This document shows positions 1-11,100 of a stretch of DNA of 64,000 bases, piece by piece. The notes below the pieces were generated by a model. The model searched no databases. It was not told where the DNA came from and saw only the letters and a program-made list of their open reading frames with translations. This stretch comes from Trichopria drosophilae (taxonomy: Eukaryota > Arthropoda > Insecta > Hymenoptera > Diapriidae): the NCBI GenBank assembly GCA_030407085.1, contig CM059582.1, positions 210,644,001-210,708,000 of the forward strand, read 5' to 3'. Position numbers and translations under genes: made by a program. How positions within the stretch are numbered: the stretch's first letter is position 1; every line of letters begins with the position of its first letter.

Positions 1-575
1 GAGTAAGATGATGACCTTGACTTTGACCTTGACCATGTCCTTCAAGATCATTTCAAGGTCAATCTTATTTTTTTAAATAGAACCTCCTACATTTTATTGC
101 ATATTCTTATAGCTTATCTCGAGAGCTTTCCAAAACACTATAATAAAATATTTTTTTATTAAGTACTTTTTGAGTTATAAAGGTTTGAAGTTAACAATTT
201 GTTAAGTGGTGTGCGAGAGAAAATGCATTCTTACTGAAAATATTAGGGGGATCCGATTAATGTATTTTCTTTAAACCAATTAATTGGTCTCATTATTCCG
301 CGCACAAAAGTATTAAGGTTATGATTACTGAAAACTAAATAATATTTTACAAGATATTCTACATTTTGTGTCAAAAAATTGTTAACTTCAAACCTTTATA
401 ACTCAAAAAGTACTTAATAAAAAAATATTTTATTATAGTGTTTTGGAAAGCTCTCGAGATAAGCTATAAGAATATGCAATAAAATGTAGGGAGTTCTATT
501 TAAAAAATTAAGATTGACCTTGAAATGACCTTGAAGGACATGGTCAAGGTCAAAGTCAAGGTCATCATCTTACTC
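1..575. repeat. Foldback element with ~200-bp arms
   Basis: Bases 1-200 are repeated almost perfectly in inverse orientation at 376-575, around a ~175-bp spacer. The outer part is made of short tandem ACCTTGAC-type units (ATGACCTTGACTTTGACC at 10-27), mirrored by GGTCAAAGTCAAGG near 547. No protein is encoded. The left end may continue before the window. A ~39-bp piece of the spacer (about 219-258, ending TTAGGGGGATCCGAT) recurs directly just outside at about 617-655. Confidence 0.85.
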
Positions 576-1227
576 CCCGCTTGAAACCATACAACTTTGC
601 TATTGAACATTTTCTCCTAAGTGCATTCTAACTGAAGATATTAGGGGGGTCCGATACTTTTCGATGACCCTGATATATATTGATTTTCGTGTAACCATTG
701 AGCAAAATTAGTTAGACCCGAAACGAATTTTTTTGGGCTATAAAAAGAGATATATTTATTGTAAGTAAAAATTACTCGTTAAAAAAATCTTTAAAATGAG
801 ATTACATTCGTTGAAGCTACTTAAAAACTAAAGGGTTGTGGCAGAACAAGTTTTTTTTTCTCAAATTCAAAGGCTTGCCATTCAAATTTTACACGTCGGA
901 TGGAAATTCGGTATAAACAAGTTTTTGCACGGAATTGTCAAGATTTATTCTCTGCGATACGGTCCGTGAGTTGAAGGACACACTGTAGAAAGTGGAATTA
1001 CCCGTGCAGAGCTCAAATTGTGAAAAATTGATTTAGACATTTTTAGTTTCAGTTTTTTAGCTTAAATTCCTATCTTATCGGCGGCTTTTAATCTGTTATT
1101 TTTTCGGAAAGAAATAGAAAATATAATTTTTTTTCGTTATATTTGGATGTAATATATTTCAATAGATGCCGTTTTTAACAATTCGTTCATTTACGTTCTC
1201 CCATTACTTTATGATACGAAAGAAATG
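576..1227. other. Non-coding AT-rich spacer
   Basis: Contains the direct repeat of the foldback spacer at about 617-655. Nothing else is supported. Confidence 0.5.
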
Positions 1228-1483
1228 TACAGTAGTTCTTACCTTATTCTAATTTGTCCCGTCAGGCAAGATGGCGGCCTTCTTCCCTTATTCTAATTTT
1301 CCCCTCTCCCCCCACTACTTAAATTTGTAGTCACACTTTTGCCTCTTTTTCTTTTGTTGCGCATGCGCCGTTATTTGTATTTAGAAAATCCAAACGTTAA
1401 CACACGCAAGTGGGGAGAACGCGCGAGGGAAAATATTAGAATAGGAGAAGAGAAAAAATTAGAATAAGGAAAGGAGTACTGTA
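1228..1483. mobile_element. MITE with ~28-bp TIRs (TA-flanked type)
   Basis: The left end TACAGTAGTTCTTACCTTAT (1228) is matched in inverse by ATAAGGAAAGGAGTACTGTA, ending at 1483. The interior is non-coding and includes a CAAGATGGCGGCC stretch and a pyrimidine-rich run. TACAGTA tips with TA at the borders fit a Tc1/mariner- or pogo-type non-autonomous element. It lies just 3' of DRC7. Confidence 0.75.
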
Positions 1484-1601
1484 ATTTGTTGTAATTCATT
1501 CTCGTTTTCTTTATGCGTGAAATCAAGGCGGTCGAGTAAGGTAACCATTTTTTGGGTGCAATTTTAATGTATATGGATTTCCATTTCAGGTTTTACAGAT
1601 A

Positions 1602-1607
1602 TTTATT
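1602..1607 (-). terminator. Candidate polyadenylation signal for DRC7
   Basis: AATAAA on the minus strand, about 330 bp past the DRC7 stop codon. In AT-rich sequence this hexamer is common by chance, so the assignment is weak. Confidence 0.3.
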
Positions 1608-1938
1608 ACCACAATTCGAATACATGCCATTATAAATACATAAAAATTATAAATTGTAATTTTATACTAAAAAATATAAAATCAATAATAAAATATTTTT
1701 TTCAGGTCACTGTATTGGACAGATGGGTTCTTGGTCCTTTCAGTAGCTGACTCGTATTCGCGTCGGTCTGAATCAAGAAGTATTACTGAAGACAATTACA
1801 ATGAGATTTAACTTTTTATAAAACTCCGAAATCGACGTGTACTAATAATTTTTGAGGCCAATTGGTATGAAAGAATTAAAAAAAAATTTAAAACACCTTT
1901 GAAATCATTACTTCCAGAGTTTTTCCTTTAGTTGATGA

Positions 1939-2118
1939 TCACGTGGTCAGAATTCCTAATCTTGGGTGGTTGTATAATTTTGATAGTGTTTTCCTGTAGC
2001 GATCTGGTGCTAACTCCCGATGACGATTTAGTTGAACCTCGAGTGTATGTCGCTTCGTATTTAATTCCGTCATGTTATTCATAATCGCCTCTTGTCGTTC
2101 TCGAGCAAGTCCTTCCTT
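1939..2118 (-). CDS. DRC7: DRC7 terminal exon i
   Basis: 180 nt, 59 codons plus TGA. The acceptor is tttttatgtttAG|AAGGAAGGA. It contains LEVQLNRHRELAPDRYRKTL then SKLYNHPRLGILTT and stop, matching the vertebrate C-terminus (LEQRLNRHKELAPLKYLALE, YKDPRLG). It is too short to appear as a long ORF and was found from the splice acceptor and the conserved motif. Confidence 0.9.
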   Translation of the reverse strand, partial: KEGLARERQEAIMNNMTELNTKRHTLEVQLNRHRELAPDRYRKTLSKLYNHPRLGILTT

Positions 2119-5100
2119 CTAAACATAAAAAAGACATTTCAAAGTAGTAACAGACATTTCGAATTTTGAAGGAGATTAAAAAATGGCAGGAAACAATCAG
2201 GAACTTTAAGTCTATAAATGTTAAAGTTTTAGTTAAAATCGCAAAATCAATTCTATAAAATACACCTTTAAAAAATTTTAAAACTTATTTCTTTAGTCAT
2301 TTATGATGAGGAATTCAGTGGCGCTAGAATAAAAAGTGTAAGAAAATTTTGTGACCTATAAATTGTAGCTCAAAAAAAATTCGACAATTTTTTTTTTAAA
2401 TAATGCGACTACATTGTTCTAAATTAATTTATAAATTCAAAAAATTAGGGAGAACATAAAAACATATTTTCTAAATAAATAAGTATGGATTTCAAAAAAT
2501 TCTATTTTTTTCAAAAAAATATTTTTTTATGGAACAAATAGGATAAGAAGAAATGTTTACATCTTTTATTCTAGTTTCACTGAATGCCACGTTAAAAGTT
2601 ATTTTGGAAATAATTTCTTCGACCCCTAAATTTTAGTGCAAAAAAAAATGGTTTTTTCGAAAAAATATTTCTACATTTTTTAAGTTTATGTAAAAATTAA
2701 AAAAATTAGAATTATTCTAAAATTTTACCTGCACTAACTCCCGTTGCAATTTTTCCAGTTGGTCGTTACACCTGTCGATTGCTCGTAATATTTTATTAGC
2801 TCTGCTGACCTGCTGTTGAATATTGTCGACAATGCATTCGTAACGAATTTGCGCAGCTTGCGGTTGAGATAGAGACGATGGATTTCCGAGACGTGCCAGG
2901 TAAGGTTCCAAAATATCAATTTCTTGTTTCATATCTCGTTGAGTTTGCACTCGCAACTTTTCCGCCTGTAAAAATGCCAAATAATTATTATAAACAATAA
3001 TAAAAGAATTAATAAATTACTACGATAGATTACTGGAAATGTGTTATGTAATCATGGATGTGGGTCGAAAAACCGACAAATGAAAAAGCCGACATTCAAA
3101 AAACCGATTTTACACGTAAACTTACTATAAAACGACAATGTAGTTTCGTTAAGAATGAATAGCGATTTCATTAAAATTTCAGAGTCTGTTCTTGAATTTT
3201 GTCTTATTCCTGCGAAAAATTTCAAATATGAAAAAATTCAATATGGCGAAAGAAAAAAAAATCCACGTTTCTTTTTAAATCATGATTTTTACTGGGATAA
3301 AATTTTTTGTAAGAGGCTTAATCATTGCTGTCAGTGAATAAATTAGTCTTCAAACCTTACTATTGAAAACATTGAAATCCAAGATGGTGGACTTAAAATT
3401 ACGAAAATGTTGAAAAAATGTAATGGGAAATAAAAATGTTTCCAACGCTCTAAAAGTTATTTAAAAAAGCTGTAAATTGTTACTCCAGGTATTTGGGATC
3501 GCTGGTTACGAATCTGGAGTCAGATTTTTAAAATACAAAATGGCGGATTCAATATGGCCAAAGATTTTTTAAAGTTTAAGAGAATTCGTTTAAAATTTGT
3601 GATTGGGAGGTTTCGGGGTCGTTGATTACGAATCTGGAGTCAGATTTTTGAAATTCAAAATGGCGGATACAATATGACTTATTAAAATTCGATAGAATTC
3701 GATACCAATTTTAGACTTGAAGGTTTCGGAGTAACTGTATAGGAAGTAAGATTTTTCAAATTGAAAATGGTGGATCGAATATGGCAGATAGAATTTTAGA
3801 TGTTGACAATGTCACATAAAAATGTATGTCTGACGTAATAAAAGTTTTGTTTTGTCTATTCACCTCCAATTTTGTCATATCATATAATTATTACCTTTTC
3901 AGCCATTCCTGTTTTTGCTTCCTCATTACGGTTTTCATCATATAATGACACAGAAAGTTTAGGCAACTGGTATTCGCTAGCTCGAGTGTGCAAAAACTGA
4001 TTAACTTCTGATTCCGCTTGTCTTACACGCGCTGTGCATATCTCTTCCAACTTTATCATCTTGTCGAGTAAAAAAAATAGATCCAAATATTTTTCTGGAG
4101 GTGCCATGAAATCAGGCTGCAAAATACGAAAAATTGTAAGATTATAATGTCTTAATTGTATTATTGTACATATCAGAATTATTGACACATACTACGAACC
4201 ACATATAAATTTAAACATAAGTTTTAAAAAATTTCAAATAATAAAAGTACACGGTATCATCTTTAGATTGGTTCGATTTTCTCATGTCGAAACTCCAATT
4301 TTGGTCGGGGATTGATGGTTACACGATATACCTACATTGTAACCTAAAGTCATTTCGGGTTCCAACGTTAGACGTTCGCCTCTTTGGGCCATGGGTGGCT
4401 TGATGAAGGATCTTGTGGCCTGAGTAATTTTTCCTTCCTCATAGTGGTACTTTAAAAGTATCTCATCGTTTTCGAAATCGAATATTCGCGTCATAACATC
4501 CTCTCCTGGTGGGATCGATTTGTTTCTATGGAATTTCTCAGTAATTCTCTGAATGTCAAAAAAGAAAATATTACAAATTATATTTACCACCGGAATATAT
4601 TATTTTGTTATATAGAAAAAATATCTTTGTATCTACACATCTTTAAATCTGATACAAACAGTATGTAAATTGGTTTCAGGGAGCAATTCAACGTTTATCT
4701 AAATCAGTCTTAGAGAAACAATATTTCTCATATTGCTATTTCAGTAATATGCAAAATAAAAATTAGTTCAGAATAATCTCCATATGTGCTCTAAAAGAGC
4801 TTCAGTTCAAAAAGATCTCATAATGACATAAAGTTCAGAAAACACTCACAATGTGACTATCCGACCTCTTTTAGAGCACATTTTGAGGTCATTCTAAACT
4901 ATTAATTATGTTTACAGTCGTGAGTATGTTATAGAAAATAATAATATTTAACTCTAAAAATATTGTTCACTTTTCTAAGTCACTTAAAAAGAATTGTTAC
5001 TGTGAATTCCGTTTCAAGATATTCAATAATTTATGTTTGCTGCAAATAAATATCCTATTGATTCATGATATAAACAAATTCAAATTATTGACGTAATTAC

Positions 5101-8100
5101 AGGTTTACATCATTCTGCTATTTCTAATAAACAAATCTTAAGAACATGGTTGATTGATAATTATTTAATGAATGTTTAACAGCAAAAAGGCACCTTTATG
5201 AGCTCTTTGAGAACTCTTAAAAATTGTAAGGTGTCTTGAATACTTATCAGAAAGAGAGCTCTTAATCTGATCTTCAAGAATACTTATGCGTCGATATTAA
5301 GAGTTCTACAAGACCTCTCAAATATAATGTTTTCAAAAAGAGCTCTTATTTAAGAGCTTTACGTCTGAATATAACACGCGATCAAAATAAAACGAGTTAA
5401 GGATGACCTCCCAATGTATCCTAAAAGTAATCAGATGCGTCACTTTCTGAGTTTCTTTCTGAAAATAAGATTATAAAAAGTTCATACTGATATCAAGTTC
5501 AGAAAACTCTCATAATGTGACGAATCTTGCAGAGTACTTTGGGAGGTCATTTAGAACTATTTTTTATGTTTGTTATATGAGTAAATTTGTTCTCAAGCGC
5601 GAAAACATCATAATTTGACGCAACTGACCTCTTGATGAACACATTATGAGATCATTCTGAGCTATTTTTTGTCCAGCTATCTGGAGAGGTTCGTTCTTGA
5701 GCGCAATATTTTCATATTAGACATATTTGAATTGAAAAAATAATTAAAAGATCTCGTATTTCACAAAAAACGTGTGTAACTTTTTTGCAATTTATTTGAT
5801 CAAACACGTGTTGAAGGATTCTGAAATAGCGCCAATATTTTTTTTGTATTTTGTCAGTGCGATTGTATACAAATTATCTAGACACAAATCATTAAATTTA
5901 ATTGCGTTTTGTCCATCAAAACTTGCTTAGATTTGAATTGTTTATGTTTTTTTTTAATAAATGTAAAACACTTTATATTTACAGTAAAAAAAACACAAAT
6001 TATGGAAAAGTTAAAAAAATGCGCTTTTACCAAGAAAATTTGTTTAAAATTTATTGTTTTTCGGAAAATTATGAATTTTTTCGTCGAAATGTGTTGTATC
6101 GCTTTTATGTACAATTGCAGGTGAGTATCTTCTAGAACCTTAGTTATACAACGATGTTGTCTTACATCAAAGTTAACATTTTTTAATTTACCGCAATTTG
6201 TCGATTATGTATGTCGGTTGCTGAGACATCTAACATCTTCTCCGATTGGAATTCGGCCATTCTATAACATACAACATTTTTAAGGTGTTAAAACATTACA
6301 CGGTGTGACAAAAAAAAAAAAAGAACGGCGTGCACTTTTATGCGGACATAGCAGAAGTTGTAGGTCTGGTGAAACTGAAAAAATTGGTATGATGAAAGTC
6401 ACCAATACACCCCGAAAATCTAAACTTATGGCCGAAAAACCGTTTTTGGGTAAGTTCATGTGAAAAATCACTCATAAGTACGCTAATTTTTATCCGATTT
6501 ACAACTTTTTTTTTTCATTTTAAAGCTGAAACCCTGACCTTTTCGACTACATATGCTTTATTTTATTAAAACTAAAACTGACGAGACTACAGTTAAAAGT
6601 ATTTGCGATTTTTCATTTTTTTTTCATTTTTTCTAACTTTAACGATCATTTTTCGATATTATTCGACCTCGGAGATTTTTTGTAGTTGAAAGTACATTTA
6701 ATTGCGCGTCGAATAAGCTATTGTTGAACGAAAAAGGTTAAAAAATGACAAGGTTATACGAGTTTTAAAATTTTATGATTTTTACGCCAAATTTTGATAA
6801 ACATATATTAATAACAAGTTTTTACTTGATCAATGCATGTGACCTCAGAACATTCTTTAGTTCAAAATATCAATATTTGGGCATTGTATTTATAACTAAA
6901 TCATTAGTACGGTGTCAGAAACGAAAGTTGTTTCTGGATACGCGGTATTATTGAAAATTTTAATACTTATTGTCAGTTAAAAGTTCAATAAAAATGTGTG
7001 ATAATCGCAATAAGTTTTGCTTTATATGTGGTTTATTTGTGGATAAACAGCATTGCTTAAAGCTAGAAAATAATAAAGCTGTGGTTGATGGCTACAAACA
7101 ATTTTTTAATCTCGAATATAACCCTTCTAAGAATCGCTGGTATGAACCAGAATTCGCGTGTGTCGAGTGTTCATCGAAGTTAAAGAAATGGAATTCAAAA
7201 AATTGTCATAAGGTTCGAATTTCATTACCTTCTCCGGTGAAATGGCATCATCAGCCTTATCACAAACCTGACGACTGCTATTTCTGTAAAACAGACGTAC
7301 ATGGTCATCATTACAAGACACGAAGAAAAATCAAATATGTTTTGTCTGTAACGAAACCTGAAGTCCTGAATAATATCGTTGACTCCACCGCCGTTCGTGA
7401 AATGAAAAAGAGGAATTTGCAAGCAAGTTGAGTTCAGTTGAAAGACGAGCATGGGAGAGTTTTAATGCGTTATGTGAAAAGTTCCTTGGAAATACTAAAA
7501 GTCCTGACTATGTTGCAGTCGTGCGCGAATTTTTGAGTGCTTATGAGAAAATGGACTGCAACATGTCAATAAAAATTCACTTCCTGCACTCACATTTGGA
7601 TTTCTTCCCGGAAAATCTGGGCCAAATGAGTGTCGAACAAGGTGAACGATTTCACCAGGAAATAAAAACTATCGAAGAACGTTTCCAAGGGAAGAGCTCT
7701 ATCAACATGCTTGCTGAGTACTGCTGGTCGTTGATACGCGTAACAAATGATGACTTCTATAAACGGAAGCGGTCAAGCAAACATTTTTAACTCGTACAGA
7801 CATTTTATTTTTCGTTTTATTACATTTGTTTCGATTTGTACTGTTCTGAAGTTCTGGACTATACTGAATTATATTTTGCAGACACAAAATAATGATATAT
7901 TTTGTAAGTTATGATTTATTTTAACGCCGGGCGTTATCATTTTCGCTCCTCGCGATGATCTGTGATGCAAATTTGGCGAATTGCAGATATTATTAATGTA
8001 TGATGTAAATTTGGCGAAAAATTCTTAAATTTTAAAACTTACATTACTTCGTCATTTTTTATCCTATTTCGTTCAACAATAGCTCATTCGATGCGGAATT

Positions 8101-11100
8101 AAGTATACTTTCAAAATATTCCACCACAAAAAATCTCCACGATCGAATAATATCGAAAAATGATCGTTAAAGTTAGAAAAAATGAAAAATCGCAAATACT
8201 TTTAACTGTAGTCTCGTCAGTTTTAGTTTTAATAAAATAAAGCTTATGTAGTCGAAAAGGTTAGGTTTTCAGCTTTAAAATGAAAAAAAAAGTTGTAAAT
8301 CGGATAAAAATTAGCGTACTTATGAGTGATTTTTCACATGAACTTACCCAAAAACGGTTTTTCGGCCATAAGTTTAGATTTTCGGGGTGTATTGGTGACT
8401 TTCATCATACCAATTTTTTCAGTTTCACCAGACCTACAACTTCTGCTATGTCCGCATAAAAGTGCACGCCGTTCTTTTTTTTTGTCACACCGTGTTATTT
8501 GTACGTTAGTGACAAATTACTTTTTGCATCACTAATTTCTCTTCAATTATAAAAAGTAAGTGTCACGATAAACTGGACAATAAAATTGAGGCAATTTAAT
8601 GTTCCGGAGCCGAAATAAGCTAAACTTTATTATAGGAATAGCTGAATCAGAATCCCATAGTGACCAATTTTGATTAGATACCGGTTCCTAGTAATAGGGG
8701 GTAAAAGTTGCAAAAAAATGTCATTATTTGAGGATGTATATCTTTCGCCATAACCGCGATAAAGGCTTCGGTAATAGTTTAAAATGAAGTTCGTAACTTA
8801 TATTTCATGACGAAAAATCGTTATATGACATAGTAAAAAAATATCGTCTTAACCCTCCTGAGCATCAGTTTTCAATCAAAAACTGATATAGTCAAAGTTA
8901 TATATTGCATTGATTAACACTGTCTCAGTACAGTTACATAAAAGTAAAATAAAATTTTTATTTTCACCGTGATATTCGATCCGCTATTTTCATTTTTCAA
9001 AAAATTACTCCAAATTCGTAATCGGAGACCCCAAAACCCCGATTTACCAAACGTAAAAATAAAACAGCGTTTTTAATTCCGTACCGCCGTATTGGATTTT
9101 CCATTCTAAATTCTTGAAAAAACGACAGAGACCACAAAAATCCATATATAACAAGTTTCATAAATATAAAATGAAATGTTTCATTTTCGGCCGCCATATT
9201 GGATCTGCCATTTTGAATTTTTGAAAATGACTTCATTCTCATTTTCATAACCAGCGACCTAAAATCCTCCATATAACAATTCGCATGAAAATTACAAAAA
9301 ATATTTAATTTTTGCTCGGAATTAGTACTCGGACACCCAAAAATTTATGGGTACTAAGTTTCATGAAAATGGGATAATTTTTAAAGATTTGGTACACTAA
9401 GCCAATATTTTACAAAAAATAGCTTCAGTCGCCATTTTAGAGCCGCTATCTTTAATTTTCCCATGTGTTATTACGAATAATTATATCTGAGACATTAAAG
9501 ACACGATATTTTAAGGATTTGACTCAATGAATTTTCTTATTTGTCATAAAAAAATTCATTAACAAATTTTTCTGAAGAAAAAAATAGTTTTTTTTAAATA
9601 ATTGTTTATAACTTTTTACACTTTTATTGTAGACAAATTTTGATAGAATATATATAAGAATGTCTCAAATGTTTTGAATTGGTTTCTAATGTCAACAAAT
9701 GTTCTGAAAATCTTGGTAAAATTTCTGTCCTCTTTATCGTTAATGGGTTAATACCAAATAAAAATGCACCTTGTACTTTTAGACAATTACCCGCTCGCTA
9801 AAGCTTTGATCGGTAGCGCGAGTAGTAACACAGAGTTCGGGGAGGACAAAATTTCGGACATAAAAATAAATGATGATTTTAGGCGAATTTTATCATATTA
9901 TATTATTGAGGCCTTTATCATGTTTCTGTTGAATGATGTACTTCCTCAAACATTAGAGAGAATTAAGGTTTTTGCCGCTTTAACGCCATATTACAGGGAA
10001 CCAAGAGCTAATCAAAATTTGTCATTATCGGATTCAACAACCCTAACTTGACGATTAACTCATTTCATCTCTGTAAGATTTTCGCATTTACAAGTAATGA
10101 TGGCAACTTATTGGCGACCAACATTGGTTTCCTCAGAATAAGCACATAATTATTGATTATTGGCGTCTAAACTTATTTCTGGCTGCCAATAAAATTCAAG
10201 ATTAAACAAAAAATGAATGTTCAGTGGCTGCCGTTTATGTTGAAACCCGATTAGAAGATTTTTATTTAGGCGTTTTAAACACTTGTAAATAATTATAACG
10301 AATTTTTTATTTGAAATAGGTTTTGATGATGACTTGATTTTTTGCCATTATGTAAATACTAGTAGTTACTAGCCTAAACGAGTAAACATTTGTTTCTTTC
10401 CAAATTAAATCGATTACGATAAGAAATTGAAACTAAGGCAAGGTATGGTGGAATATTTAATCATGATGTAGTTTGGTATAATTGTAATGACTTTATGGAT
10501 GCACTTTTTTAGATGAAATGACCGATGCATCTTCTTGAAATACCTCCTTTGCTTGCAGAACTTTTTATTATGTATTATTGCTGATTTTGATTTTATGATT
10601 TAACGTTTTTCTAACTGGACACTAAGAGGACAATCTCTATGTATTTGTGTCCTACATCAAACACGGCAAGAAAAGAGTATACCAATTCCAAAGGGAATTT
10701 TCGATTTACTCATAGAATTATCTCTAGGACTCGTTTTTTAAGTGTTTAAAAATTAAATGTTACGTAACAAATTTTTGTGTTTATATAACTTTGATTTGAT
10801 ATCATTTTTGCATTATACTAGACAGAACTTGATGGATGGTGGCAAACTGACTATGAAAGTGCAATCGCTATAGTCGGTAATGTATCTTAGAACTGAGAAT
10901 ATTTGACGATTCCATGTAAGATCAAATGTAAAATATACACGAAGGTAAATGACTTTGCTAGGGTATGGTTCCACATAATTGTTTACTATAATAGGAAGAA
11001 GAGGTATGGTATTATAGCAAGGTTATCGTTAATGCCGAAGATGATGGCTTTAGTCTTTTGTTAAACAATCTACACTTCTGTTTCCATTTTTAACAAATAA

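Larger units (their letters stand above)
6299..8494 (+). mobile_element. Chapaev-like (CMC) transposon with ~490-bp TIRs, internally deleted
   Basis: The ends are CACGGTGTGAC...GTCACACCGTG, flanked by a TTA duplication (6296-6298, 8495-8497). The TIRs run from 6299 to about 6795 and from about 8007 to 8494. Two partial reading frames inside match the N-terminal zinc-finger part and the C-terminal part of an arthropod Chapaev-type transposase, with no catalytic middle. The element is in the DRC7 intron between exons d and e, near the microexon acceptor. Superfamily placement comes from memory of the protein; the 3-bp duplication suggests the Chapaev3 group. Confidence 0.85.

Noticed and set aside
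5878..6135. ORFs on both strands just below the DRC7 microexon
   Set aside because: Phe/Lys/Asn-rich readings of AT-rich intron sequence with no family features.
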